This document shows positions 26,953 through 40,900 of a DNA stretch of 64,000 bases, piece by piece. The notes beneath the pieces were generated by a model. That model saw nothing but the letters and a program-made list of their open reading frames with translations, did not search any database and was not told where the DNA came from. The stretch is taken from NCBI RefSeq assembly GCF_051020955.1, contig NW_027476709.1, forward strand, positions 1-64,000. The letters run 5' to 3'. The first letter of the stretch is position 1, and each line of letters opens with the position of its first letter. The DNA is from Megalopta genalis (lineage: Eukaryota > Arthropoda > Insecta > Hymenoptera > Halictidae). A program made the position numbers and the translations under genes.

Positions 26953-29900
26953 GTTAGCTTCAAATCCATGCGATATAGATTATGTATCTGCAAATCAATG
27001 CGACGTAGAAGGTTTAGTTTCTAATCCATGCAAAACAAACGATTTAGCATCAGATACTTGCGATATAAGTGATATAGATTCAACTGCAGGGGTAACAAAC
27101 GAATTAGATTCAAATCCATGCGAAACATATGATTTAGCTTCAAATTCTTGCGATATAAGTAATATAGCTTCAAATGCAGACGAATCAAACGAGTTAGCTT
27201 CAAAATCCATGCGATACACATGATTTAGCTTCAAATCAATGCGAAACTCATGATTTAGCTTCAGATCAATGCGAACTAGATGTCTTAGCTTCAAAACCAT
27301 GCGAAACAAATGATTAACCTTCAAATCAATGCGAAGTAGAAGGCTTAGCTTCAAATCCATGCGAACCGAATGATTTATTTTCAAATATTAGCGAATATGA
27401 GGGATACAGCTTCAAATGCATGCGAATCAGACGAGTTAGCTTCAAATCCATGCGAAGCACATGATTTAGCTGCAAATTCATGAGAAGCACATGGTTTAGA
27501 TTCTTATACTTGCGAAACGAATAGTTTATATTCAAATACTTGTGATACACATGATTTAGCTTCAACTGCATGCGAAACAAACGAGTTAGCTACAAATCCA
27601 TGCGAAACACATGATTTAGTTTCAAATCAGTGCGATGTAGGAGGATTAACTTCAAATCACATGCGAAACGCATGATGTATCTTCAAATTCATACGAAACA
27701 CATGGTTTAGCTTCAAATACATGCGAAACAAATGGTTCAGCGACAAATCAATGCGAAGTAAACGGCTTAGAATCTACCCCATGCGTAACGAATGATTTAG
27801 ATTCAAATACTTGCGAATATAAGAGATACAGCTTCTAATGCATGCGAAATCAACGAGTTAGCTTCAAGTCCACGCCAAACACATGATTTAGCTGCAGATC
27901 AATGCGATGTAGAAGGATCAGCTTCAAATCCAAGCAAAACAAACAATTTAGCATCAGATACTTGCGTTATAAGTGATATAGCTTCAAATGCAGACGAATC
28001 AAACGAGTTTGCTGCAAAAACCATGCGAAACACATGATTTAGGTTCTAATCAATGCGAAGTAGAAGGCTTAGCTTCAAATCCAAGCGACACTAATTATTT
28101 AGCTTCAACTACTTGCGATATAAGTGATATAGGTTCAACTGCAGGCGTAACAAACGAGTTAGCTTCAAATCCAAGCGAAACATTTGATTTAGCTTCAAAT
28201 CAATGCGAAACTCATGATTTAGATTCAAATCAATGCGAACTAGATGTCTCAGCTTCAAAACCATGCGAAACAAATGATTTAGCTTCAAATCAATGCGAAG
28301 TAGAAGGCTTATATTCTAATCCATGCGAAACGAAAGATTTAGCTTTAAATACTTGCGATTATAAGTGATATAGCTTCAAATACAGGCAACACAAACGAGT
28401 TTGCTTCAAATCCATGCGAAACACATGATTTAGCTTCATATCAATGCGAAGTAGAAGGCTTAGCTTCAAATCAATGCGATGTCGAAGGTTTAGCTTCAAA
28501 TCCATACGACACACATGATTTAGCTTCAAATCAATTCGAAGGACAAGGCTTAGATTAAAATCCATGCGAAACAAACGATTTAGCTTCAAATCAATGCGAA
28601 GTAGAATGCTTAGCCTCAAATCCATGCGAAACAAATGATTTAGCTTCAAATACTTGCGACATAAGTGATATAGTTTCAACTGCAGGGGAAACAAACGAGT
28701 TAGCTTCAAATCCAAGCGTAACACATGATTTAACGTCAAATCAATGGGAAGTAGAAGATTTACCTTCAAATCGATGCGAAACAAATGGTTTAGCTTCAAA
28801 TACTTGTGATATACATGATTTAGCTTCAACTGCATGCGAAACAAACGAGTTAGCTTCAAATCCAAGCGGAACACATGATTTAGCTTCAAATCAATACGAA
28901 ATAGAAGGCTTAGCATCAAATCCATGCAACACAAATTATTTAGCTTCTTATACTTGCGATATAAGTGATATAGCTTCAAATGCAGGCGAAACAAACGATT
29001 TATCTTCAAATCCATGCGAAACACATAATTTAGCATCAAATCCATGCGAAGTAGAAGATTTAGGTTCAAATACATGCGACAAAAATGTATTAGCTTCAAA
29101 TGCTTGCGATATAAATGATGTAGATCCAAATGCAGGCGAAACAAACGAGTTAGCGTCAAATCCAAGCAAAACACATGATTTAGCTTCAAATCAATGCGAA
29201 GTAGAAGGCTTACCTTCAAAACCATGCGAAACAAATGCTTTAGATTCAAATACTTGTGTCATACGTGAGTTAGCTTCAACTGCAGTCGAAACAAATGAGT
29301 TAGCTTCAAATCCATGCGAAATACATGAGTTAGCTTGAAATCAATGGGAAGTAGAAGATTTACCTTCAAATCCATGCGAATCAAATGGTTTAGCTTCAAA
29401 TACTTGTGATATACATGATTTAGCTTCAACTGCATGCGAAACAAACGAGTTACCTTCAAATCCATGCGAATCACATGATTTAGCTTCAAATCGATGCGAA
29501 GTAGGAGGCTTATCTTTAAATCCATGCGAAACAAATGGTTTAGCTTCAAATACTTGCGATACACATGATTTAGCTTCAACTGCATGCGAAACAAACGAGT
29601 TAGCTTCAAATCCATGCGAAATACACGATTTATATTCAAATCAATGCGATGTTGAAGGTTTAGCTTCAAATCCATACGACACATATGATTTAGCTTCAAA
29701 TACTTGCGATATAAGTGATATAGCTTCAAAAGCTGGAGGAACAAACGAGTTAGCTTAAAATCAATGCAAAACACATGATTTAGCCTGCAAATCAATACGA
29801 TGTAGAAGGTATAGCTTCAAATCCATGCGAAACAAATAATTTAGCATCAGATACTTGCGATATAAGTGATATAGCTTCAAATGCAGGAGACACGAACGAG

Positions 29901-31430
29901 TTAGCTTCAAATCTATGTAAAACACATGATTAAGCTTCAAATCAATGCTATGTAGAAGGTTTAGCTTCAAATCCAAGCTAAACAAACGATTTAGCTTCAG
30001 ATACTTGCGATATAAGTGATATAGCCTCAAATGCAGACGAAACAAAGGAGTTAGCTTAAAATCTAAGCGAAAGACATGATTTAGCTAAAAATCGATGCGA
30101 TGTAGATGGCTTAGCTTCAAATGTAAGCGAAACAAGTGATTTAGCTTCAAATACTTGCGAATATAAGGGATACAGCTTCAAATGCAGACGAAACAAACGA
30201 GTTAGCTACAAATCCATGCGAAATACATGATTTAGCTTCAAATCAATTCGAAGTAGAAGGCTTAGATTGAAATCCAAGCGAGACACATGATTTAGCTTCA
30301 AATCAGTGCGATGTAGAAGGCTCAGCATCAAATCCATGCGAATCTAATGTCTCGGCTTCAAATACTTGTGAAATGCATGATTTAGCTTCAACTGCATGCG
30401 AAACAAACGAGATAGCTCCAAATCCATGCCAAACAAATGATTTAGCTTATAATCAATGTGAAGTAGAAGTCTTGGCTTCAAATCCAAGCGAAACAAATGA
30501 TTTAGCTTCAGACACTTGCGATAAAAGTGATATACCTTCAAATGCAGACGAAACAAACGAGCTAGCTTCAAATCCATGCGATACACTAGATTCAGCTTCA
30601 AATCACTGCGATGTAGAAGGCTCAGCTTCAAATCCATTCGAAACACATGATTTAGCTTCAAATCAGTGCGAAGTAGAAGGCTTAGCTCCAAATCCATGCG
30701 AATCAAATGGTTCAGCTTCAAATCCATGCAGAACACGTGATTTAGCTTCCAATCCATGGAAAGTAGATGGCTTAGCTTCAAATCCATGCAAAACACATGA
30801 TTAAGCTTCAAATCAATGCGATGTGGAAGGTTTTGCTTCAAATCCATGCAAAACACGTGATTTAACTTCCAATTAATGCAAAGTAGAAGGCTTAGCTTCA
30901 AATCCATGCGAATCAAATGGATTAGCTTCAAATACTTGCGATATATGTGATATAGCTTCAAAAGCAGGAGGAACAAACGAGGTAGCTTCATTTCCATGCG
31001 ACACAAATGATTCAGCTTCAAATCAATGCGATGTAGAAGGTTTAGCTTCAAATCCATGCGAAACAATTGGTTTAGCTACAAATACTTGCGATATAAGTGA
31101 TATAGCTTCAAAAGCAGGAGGAACAAACGAGGTAGCTTCATTTCCATGCGACACAAATGATTCAGCTGCAAATCAATGCGATGTAGAAGGTTTAGCTTTA
31201 AATCGATGCCAAACACATGATTTAGCTTCAAATCCATGGGATGTAGAAGGTTTAGCTTCAAATCCATGCTAAACACATTATTTAGCTGCAAATCAGTGCG
31301 AAGTAGAAGGCTCGGGTTCAAATCAATGCGATTCAAATGGTTCATCTTCAAATACTTGCGAAAGACATGATTTAGCTGCAACTGCATGCGAAACAAACGA
31401 GTTAGCTTCAAATCCATGCGAAACACATGA
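26953..31430. repeat. A1: first copy of a 4478-bp tandem segmental duplication
   Basis: The copy starts at the monomer holding CATGCGATATAGATTATG (about 26963) and is followed immediately by A2, which starts with the same monomer at about 31441. Offset is 4478 bp up to about 27868, then 4477. The content is ordinary monomers. Several broken reading frames are reproduced exactly in A2. Confidence 0.92.
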
Positions 31431-34392
31431 TTTAGCTTCAAATCCATGCGATATAGATTATGTATCTGCAAATCAATGCGACGTAGAAGGTTTAGTTTCT
31501 AATCCATGCAAAACAAACGATTTAGCATCAGATACTTGCGATATAAGTGATATAGATTCAACTGCAGGGGTAACAAACGAATTAGATTCAAATCCATGCG
31601 AAACATATGATTTAGCTTCAAATTCTTGCGATATAAGTAATATAGCTTCAAATGCAGACGAATCAAACGAGTTAGCTTCAAAATCCATGCGATACACATG
31701 ATTTAGCTTCAAATCAATGCGAAACTCATGATTTAGCTTCAGATCAATGCGAACTAGATGTCTTAGCTTCAAAACCATGCGAAACAAATGATTAACCTTC
31801 AAATCAATGCGAAGTAGAAGGCTTAGCTTCAAATCCATGCGAACCGAATGATTTATTTTCAAATATTAGCGAATATGAGGGATACAGCTTCAAATGCATG
31901 CGAATCAGACGAGTTAGCTTCAAATCCATGCGAAGCACATGATTTAGCTTCAAATTCATGAGAAGCACATGGTTTAGATTCTTATACTTGCGAAACGAAT
32001 AGTTTATATTCAAATACTTGTGATACACATGATTTAGCTTCAACTGCATGCGAAACAAACGAGTTAGCTACAAATCCATGCGAAACACATGATTTAGTTT
32101 CAAATCAGTGCGATGTAGGAGGATTAACTTCAAATCACATGCGAAACGCATGATGTATCTTCAAATTCATACGAAACACATGGTTTAGCTTCAAATACAT
32201 GCGAAACAAATGGTTCAGCGACAAATCAATGCGAAGTAAACGGCTTAGAATCTACCCCATGCGTAACGAATGATTTAGATTCAAATACTTGCGAATATAA
32301 GAGATACAGCTTCTAATGCATGCGAAATCAACGAGTTAGCTTCAAGTCCACGCCAACACATGATTTAGCTGCAGATCAATGCGATGTAGAAGGATCAGCT
32401 TCAAATCCAAGCAAAACAAACAATTTAGCATCAGATACTTGCGTTATAAGTGATATAGCTTCAAATGCAGACGAATCAAACGAGTTTGCTGCAAAAACCA
32501 TGCGAAACACATGATTTAGGTTCTAATCAATGCGAAGTAGAAGGCTTAGCTTCAAATCCAAGCGACACTAATTATTTAGCTTCAACTACTTGCGATATAA
32601 GTGATATAGGTTCAACTGCAGGCGTAACAAACGAGTTAGCTTCAAATCCAAGCGAAACATTTGATTTAGCTTCAAATCAATGCGAAACTCATGATTTAGA
32701 TTCAAATCAATGCGAACTAGATGTCTCAGCTTCAAAACCATGCGAAACAAATGATTTAGCTTCAAATCAATGCGAAGTAGAAGGCTTATATTCTAATCCA
32801 TGCGAAACGAAAGATTTAGCTTTAAATACTTGCGATTATAAGTGATATAGCTTCAAATACAGGCAACACAAACGAGTTTGCTTCAAATCCATGCGAAACA
32901 CATGATTTAGCTTCATATCAATGCGAAGTAGAAGGCTTAGCTTCAAATCAATGCGATGTCGAAGGTTTAGCTTCAAATCCATACGACACACATGATTTAG
33001 CTTCAAATCAATTCGAAGGACAAGGCTTAGATTAAAATCCATGCGAAACAAACGATTTAGCTTCAAATCAATGCGAAGTAGAATGCTTAGCCTCAAATCC
33101 ATGCGAAACAAATGATTTAGCTTCAAATACTTGCGACATAAGTGATATAGTTTCAACTGCAGGGGAAACAAACGAGTTAGCTTCAAATCCAAGCGTAACA
33201 CATGATTTAACGTCAAATCAATGGGAAGTAGAAGATTTACCTTCAAATCGATGCGAAACGAATGGTTTAGCTTCAAATACTTGTGATATACATGATTTAG
33301 CTTCAACTGCATGCGAAACAAACGAGTTAGCTTCAAATCCAAGCGAAACACATGATTTAGCTTCAAATCAATACGAAATAGAAGGCTTAGCATCAAATCC
33401 ATGCAACACAAATTATTTAGCTTCTTATACTTGCGATATAAGTGATATAGCTTCAAATGCAGGCGAAACAAACGATTTATCTTCAAATCCATGCGAAACA
33501 CATAATTTAGCATCAAATCCATGCGAAGTAGAAGATTTAGGTTCAAATACATGCGACAAAAATGTATTAGCTTCAAATGCTTGCGATATAAATGATGTAG
33601 ATCCAAATGCAGGCGAAACAAACGAGTTAGCGTCAAATCCAAGCAAAACACATGATTTAGCTTCAAATCAATGCGAAGTAGAAGGCTTACCTTCAAAACC
33701 ATGCGAAACAAATGCTTTAGATTCAAATACTTGTGTCATACGTGAGTTAGCTTCAACTGCAGTCGAAACAAATGAGTTAGCTTCAAATCCATGCGAAATA
33801 CATGAGTTAGCTTGAAATCAATGGGAAGTAGAAGATTTACCTTCAAATCCATGCGAATCAAATGGTTTAGCTTCAAATACTTGTGATATACATGATTTAG
33901 CTTCAACTGCATGCGAAACAAACGAGTTACCTTCAAATCCATGCGAATCACATGATTTAGCTTCAAATCGATGCGAAGTAGGAGGCTTATCTTTAAATCC
34001 ATGCGAAACAAATGGTTTAGCTTCAAATACTTGCGATACACATGATTTAGCTTCAAATCCATGCGAAACACACGATTTATATTCAAATCAATGCGATGTT
34101 GAAGGTTTAGCTTCAAATCCATACGACACATATGATTTAGCTTCAAATACTTGCGATATAAGTGATATAGCTTCAAAAGCTGGAGGAACAAACGAGTTAG
34201 CTTAAAATCAATGCAAAACACATGATTTAGCCTGCAAATCAATACGATGTAGAAGGTATAGCTTCAAATCCATGCGAAACAAATAATTTAGCATCAGATA
34301 CTTGCGATATAAGTGATATAGCTTCAAATGCAGGAGAAACAAACGAGTTAGCTTCAAATCTATGTAAAACACATGATTAAGCTTCAAATCAA
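31431..34392. repeat. A2: second, shorter copy
   Basis: Nearly identical to 26953-29945. Differences I saw: one-base loss at about 32353 (CGCCAACACATG against CGCCAAACACATG), a 30-bp monomer loss at about 34055, and a few substitutions. Similarity stops at about 34392, where A1 continues TGCTATG and A2 reads GGCGCAG. A2 is about two thirds the length of A1. Confidence 0.92.
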
Positions 34393-35510
34393 GGCGCAGT
34401 AGAACGCTTAGCTTCAAATACATGAGAAACAAATGAATTATCTCCAGAGGATTGCGATATAAGTGATATATCTTCAAATGCAGGCGAAACAAACGAGTGA
34501 GCTTTAACTCAATGCGTAACACATGATTTAACTTCAAATCAATGCGAAGTAGAAGATTTACCTTCAAATCCATGCAAATCACATGATTTAGATTTAAATC
34601 AATGCGACGTAGAATGCTTAGCTTCAAATCGATGCTAATCAAATGGTTTAGCTTCAAATACTTGTAATATACATGATACATTTTCAACTGCATGCGAAAC
34701 AAACGAGTTAGCTTCAAATCCATGCGAATCACATGATTTAGCTTTAAATCAATGCGAAGTAAAAGGCTTAGCTTCAAATCCATGCGAATCAAATGGTTTG
34801 GCTTCAAATACTTGTGTTATACATGATTTAGCTTCAACTGCATGCGTATCAAACGCGTTAGCTTCAAATACAAGCGAAACATATAATTTAGCTTCAAATC
34901 AATGTGAAGTAGAAGGCTTAGCATCAAATACATGAGAAACAAATTATTTATCTTCAGATAATTGCGATACAAGTGATATAGCTTCAAATGCAGGCCAAAC
35001 AATCGAGTTGGCATCAAATCAATGCCAAGTAGAAGGATTATCTTCAAATCCATGCGAAACAAATGGTTTAGCTCCAAATACTTGTGATATACATGATTTA
35101 GCTTCAACTGCATGCGAAACAAACGAGTAAGCTTCCAATCCAAACGAAACACATGATTTAGCTGCAAATCAATGCGATGTTGAAGGTTTAGCTTCATATC
35201 CATTGGAAACAAATGATTTAGCTTCAGATGCTTGCGATATATGTGATATAGCTTCAAATGCTGACGAAACAAACGGGTTAGGTACAAATCCATGTGAAAC
35301 ACCTGATTTAGCTTCAAATCAATACGAAGTAGAAGGCTTAGCTTCAAATCCAAGCGACACTAATTATTTAGCTTCAAATACTTGCGATATAAGTGGCATA
35401 GCTTCAAATGCAGACGAAACAAACGAGTTAGCTTCGAATCCATGCGAAACACGTGATTGAGCTTCAAATCAATGCGAAGTAGGAGGCTTAGCTTCCAATC
35501 CGTGCGAAAG
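34393..35510. repeat. Spacer between A2 and A3
   Basis: Ordinary monomers that do not match the A block. Bases 34895-35224 match 24680-25009. The rest, including TCTCCAGAGGATTGCG near 34441, has no obvious partner in the window. No gene is seen. Confidence 0.7.
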
Positions 35511-36612
35511 ACATGATTTAGTTTCAAATCAGTGCGATGTAGGAGGATTAACTTCAAATCACATGCGAAACGCATGATGTATCTTCAAATTCATACGAAA
35601 CACATGGTTTAGCTTCAAATACATGCGAAACAAATGGTTCAGCGACAAATCAATGCGAAGTAAACGGCTTAGAATCTACCCCATGCGTAACGAATGATTT
35701 AGATTCAAATACTTGCGAATATAAGAGATACAGCTTCTAATGCATGCGAAATCAACGAGTTAGCTTCAAGTCCACGCCAAACACATGATTTAGCTGCAGA
35801 TCAATGCGATGTAGAAGGATCAGCTTCAAATCCAAGCAAAACAAACAATTTAGCATCATATACTTGCGTTATAAGTGATATAGCTTCAAATGCAGACGAA
35901 TCAAACGAGTTTGCTGCAAAAACCATGCGAAACACATGATTTAGGTTCTAATCAATGCGAAGTAGAAGGCTTAGCTTCAAATCCAAGCGACACTAATTAT
36001 TTAGCTTCAACTACTTGCGATATAAGTGATATAGGTTCAACTGCAGGCGTAACAAACGAGTTAGCTTCAAATCCAAGCGAAACATTTGATTTAGCTTCAA
36101 ATCATTGCGAAACTCATGATTTAGATTCAAATCAATGCGAACTAGATGTCTCAGCTTCAAAACCATGCGAAACAAATGATTTAGCTTCAAATCAATGCGA
36201 AGTAGAAGGCTTATATTCTAATCCATGCGAAACGAAAGATTTAGCTTTAAATACTTGCGATTATAAGTGATATAGCTTCAAATACAGGCAACACAAACGA
36301 GTTTGCTTCAAATCCATGCGAAACACATGATTTAGCTTCATATCAATGCGAAGTAGAAGGCTTAGCTTCAAATCAATGCGATGTCGAAGGTTTAGCTTCA
36401 AATCCATACGACACACATGATTTAGCTTCAAATCAATTCGAAGGACAAGGCTTAGATTAAAATCCATGCGAAACAAACGATTTAGCTTCAAATCAATGCG
36501 AAGTAGAATGCTTAGCCTCAAATCCATGCGAAACAAATGATTTAGCTTCAAATACTTGCGACATAAGTGATATAGTTTCAACTGCAGGGGAAACAAACGA
36601 GTTAGCTTCAAA
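35511..36612. repeat. A3: partial third copy of the A block
   Basis: Matches 27609-28710 at constant offset 7902 and the corresponding part of A2 at offset 3424. It has the CGCCAAACACATG form found in A1, not the one-base deletion of A2, so that deletion is private to A2. Few substitutions are visible. Confidence 0.92.
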
Positions 36613-37118
36613 TCGATGCAAAACACATGATTCAGTTTCAAATCAATGCTATGTAGAAGGTTCCGCATCATATCCAAGCCAAACAAATGATTTACCTTCA
36701 GATACTTGCGATATAAGAGATATACCTTCAAATGCAGACGAAACAAACGAGTTAGCTTCAAATCCATGCGAAACACATGATTTAGCTTCATATCAATGCG
36801 AAGTAGAAGGCTTAGCTTCAAATCCATGCGACACAACTGATTGAGCATCAAATACTTGCGATATAATTGATATAGCTTCAAATGCTGGCAACACAAACGA
36901 GTTAGCATCATATCCATGCGAAATACATGATTTAGCTTCAAATCCAAGAGAAACACATGATTCAGCTTCAAATCAATGCGAAGTAGAAGGCTTAGCTTCA
37001 AATCCAATCGAAACACATGATTTAGCTTCAAATGCTTGCGATATAAGTGATATAGCTTCAAATACAGGCGAATCGAACGAGTTAGCTTCAAATCTATTCG
37101 AAACACATGATTCAGCTG
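36613..37118. repeat. Segment interrupting A3
   Basis: Monomers here do not follow A1. About 1.1 kb of A3 precedes this piece and another A-derived piece follows at 37119. In A1 the matching flanks lie about 930 bp apart, so the interval was replaced by about 500 bp of other repeat. Confidence 0.7.
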
Positions 37119-38127
37119 CAAATCAATGCGATGTTGAAGGTTTAGCTTCAAATCCATACGACACATATGATTTAGCTTGAAATACTTGCGATATAAGTGA
37201 TATAGCTTCAAAAGCTGGAGGAACAAACGAGTTAGCTTAAAATCAATGCGAAACACATGATTTACCCTGCAAATCAATACGATGTAGAAGGTATAGCTTC
37301 AAATCCATTCGAAACAAATAATTTAGCATCAGATACTTGCGATATAAGTGATAAAGCTTCAAATGCAGGAGACACGAACGAGTTAGCTTCAAATCTATGT
37401 AAAACACATGATTAAGCTTCAAATCAATGCTATGTAGAAGGTTTAGCTTCAAATCCAAGCTAAACAAACGATTTAGCTTCAGATACTTGCGATATAAGTG
37501 ATATAGCCTCAAATGCAGACGAAACAAAGGAGTTAGCTTAAAATCTAAGCGAAAGACATGATTTAGCTAAAAATCGATGCGATGTAGATGGCTTAGCTTC
37601 AAATGCAAGCGAAACAAGTGATTTAGCTTCAAATACTTGCGAATATAAGGGATACAGCTTCAAATGCAGACGAAACAAACGAGTTAGCTACAAATCCATG
37701 CGAAATACATGATTTAGCTTCAAATCAATTCGAAGTAGAAGGCTTAGATTGAAATCCAAGCGAGACACATGATTTAGCTTCAAATCAGTGCGATGTAGAA
37801 GGCTCAGCATCAAATCCATGCGAATCTAATGTCTCGGCTTCAAATACTTGTGAAATGCATGATTTAGCTTCAACTGCATGCGAAACAAACGAGATAGCTC
37901 CAAATCCATGCCAAACAAATGATTTAGCTTATAATCAATGTGAAGTAGAAGTCTTAGCTTCAAATCCAAGCGAAACAAATGATTTAGCTTCAGACACTTG
38001 CGATAAAAGTGATATACCTTCAAATGCAGACGAAACAAACGAGCTAGCTTCAAATCCATGCGATACACTAGATTCAGCTTCAAATCACTGCGATGTAGAA
38101 GGCTCAGCTTCAAATCCATTCGAAACA
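37119..38127. repeat. A3': second A-derived segment
   Basis: Matches 29637-30645 at offset 7482. It keeps the CCTGCAAATCAATACG one-base insertion and the TGTCTCGGCTTCAAATAC variant. The offset differs from A3 (7902) by 420 bp, which is 14 monomers. Confidence 0.9.
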
Positions 38128-39165
38128 ATTGGTTTAGCTACATATACTTGCGATATAAGTGATATAGCTTCAAAAGCAGGAGGAACAAACGAGGTAGCTT
38201 CATTTCCATGCGACACAAATGATTCAGCTTCAAATCAATGCGATGTAGAAGGTTTAGCTTCAAATCCAAGCGAAACACATGATTTAGCTTCAAATACTTG
38301 CGAAACGAACGAGTTAGCTTCCAATCCATGCGAAACACATGATTCAGCTGCAAATCAATGCGATGTAGAAGGTTTAGCTTCAAATCGATGCCAAACACAT
38401 GATTTAGCTTCAAATCCATGGGATGTAGAAGGTTTAGCTTCAAATCCATGCTAAACACATTATTTAGCTGCAAATCAGTGCGAAGTAGAAGGCTCGGGTT
38501 CAAATCAATGCGATTCAAATGGTTCATCTTCAAATACTTGCGAAAGACATGATTTAGCTGCAACTGCATGCGAAACAAACGAGTTAGCTTCAAATCCATG
38601 CGAAACACATGATTTAGCTTCAAATCAATGCGATGTGGAAGGTTTTGCTTCAAATCCATGCAAAACACGTGATTTAACTTCCAATTAATGCAAAGTAGAA
38701 GGCTTAGCTTCAAATCCATGCGAATCAAATGGATTAGCTTCAAATACTTGCGATATATGTGATATAGCTTCAAAAGCAGGAGGAACAAACGAGGTAGCTT
38801 CATTTCCATGCGACACAAATGATTCAGCTTCAAATCAATGCGATGTAGAAGGTTTAGCTTCAAATCCATGCGAAACAATTGGTTTAGCTACAAATACTTG
38901 CGATATAAGTGATATAGCTTCAAAAGCAGGAGGAACAAACGAGGTAGCTTCATTTCCATGCGACACAAATGATTCAGCTTCAAATCAATGCGATGTAGAA
39001 GGTTTAGCTTCAAATCCAAGCGAAACACATGATTTAGCTTCAAATACTTGCGAAACGAACGAGTTAGCTTCCAATCCATGCGAAACACATGATTCAGCTG
39101 CAAATCAATGCGATGTAGAAGGTTTAGCTTTAAATCGATGCCAAACACATGATTTAGCTTCAAAT
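38128..39165. repeat. 750-bp-period duplication
   Basis: Bases 38128-38415 match 38878-39165 at offset 750, which is five pentamers. The marker CAAAAGCAGGAGGAACAAAC stands at 38171, 38771 and 38921. The 30.9-31.2 kb part of A1 is also related (offset 7062 from about 31066). Confidence 0.85.
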
Positions 39166-40589
39166 CAATGCGATGTAGAAGATTTAGCTTCAAATCCATA
39201 CGAATCACATGATTTAGCTTCAAATCAATTCGAAGGACAAGGCTTAGATTCAAATCCATGCGAAACAAATGATTCAGCTTCAAATCAATGCGAAGTAGAA
39301 GGCATAGCTTCAAATCCATGCGAAACAAATGGTTTAGCTACAAATACTTGTGATATACATTATTTAGCTACAACTGCATGCGAAACAAACGAGTTAGCTT
39401 CAAATCCATGCGAAAAACATGATTTAGCTTCAAATCAATGCGATGTAGAAGGTTTAGCTTCAAATCCATGCGATACACAAGATTTAGCTTCAAATACTTG
39501 CGATATAAGTGGTGTTGATTCAACTGCAGGCGAAACGAACGAGTTAGCTTCAAATCCATGCGAAACACATGATTTTGCTGCAGATCATTGCGATGTAGAA
39601 GGTTTAACTTCAAATCAATAAGAGGTAGAAGGTTTAGCTTCAAATCAAAGCGATGTAGAAGGTTTAGCTTCAAATCCATACGAAACACATGATTTAGCTT
39701 CAAATCATTTCGAAGGACTAGGCTTAGATTCAAATCCATGCGAAACAAGTGATTTAGCTTCAAATCAATGCGAAGTAGAAGGCTTACCTTCAAATCCATG
39801 CGAAACACGTGATTTTGCTTCCAACTAATGGGAAGTAGAAGGCTTAGCTTCAAATCCATGCGAAACAAATGGTTTAGCTTCAAATCGTTGTGATATACGT
39901 TATTTAGATTTAACTGCATGCGCAACGAACGAGTTAGCTTCAAATCCATACGATACACAAGATTTAGCTACAAATCAATGCGATGTAGAAGGTTTAGCTT
40001 CAAATCTATGCGATACACAAGATTTAGCTTCAAATCAATGTGATGCATAAGGTTTAGCTTCAAATCCAAGCGAAACACATGATTTAGCTTTAAATACCTG
40101 CGATATAAGTGATATAGCTTCAAAAGCAGGAGGAACAATCGAGGTAGCTTCAATTCCATGCGAAACAAATGATTCAGCTTCAAATAAATGCGAAGTAGAA
40201 GGCTTAGCTTCAAATCCATGCGAAACAAATGGTTTAGCTACAAATACTTGTGATATACATTATTTAGCTACAACTGCATGCGAAACAAACCAGTTAGCTT
40301 CAAATCCATGCCAAACACATGATTTAGCTTCAAATCAATGCGATGTAGAAGATTTAGCTTCAAATCCATACGAAACACATGATTTAGCTTCAAATCAATT
40401 CGAAGGACAAGGCTTAGATTTAATTCCATGCGAAACAAACGATTTAGCTTCAAATCAATGCGAAGTAGAAGGCTTAGCTTCAAATCCATGCGAAACAAAT
40501 GGTTTAGCTACAAATACTTGTGATATACATTATTAGCTACAACTGCATGCGAAACAAACGAGTTAGCTTCAAATCCACGCGAAACACAT

Positions 40590-40900
40590 GATTTAGCTTC
40601 AAATCAATGCGATGTAGAAGGTTTAGCTTCAAATCCATGCGATACACAAGGTTTAGCTTCAAATCAATGCGATGTAGAAGGTCCAGCTTCAAATCCATGC
40701 GAAACAAATTGTTTAGCTTCAATTCAATGCGAAGTAGAAGGCTTAGCTGCAACTCCATGCGAAACACATGATTTAGCTTCAAATCAATGCGATGTAGAAG
40801 GTTTAGCTTCAAATCCATGCGATACACAAGGTTTAGCTTCAAATCAATGCGATGTAGAAGGTTCAGCTTCAAATCCATGCGAAACAAATTGTTTAGCTTC
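40590..40900. repeat. 180-bp local duplication
   Basis: The run from about 40590 recurs 180 bp later; the marker GATACACAAGGTTTAGC is at 40641 and 40821. A relative lies at about 45090-45270, offset 4499, with the shared GTCCAGC variant. Confidence 0.75.

Noticed and set aside
26953..34392. A1/A2 as an assembly artefact
   Set aside because: The copies differ by a one-base deletion, a monomer deletion and several substitutions, which argues for real copies. Only read coverage could settle it, so the caution stays in the finding.
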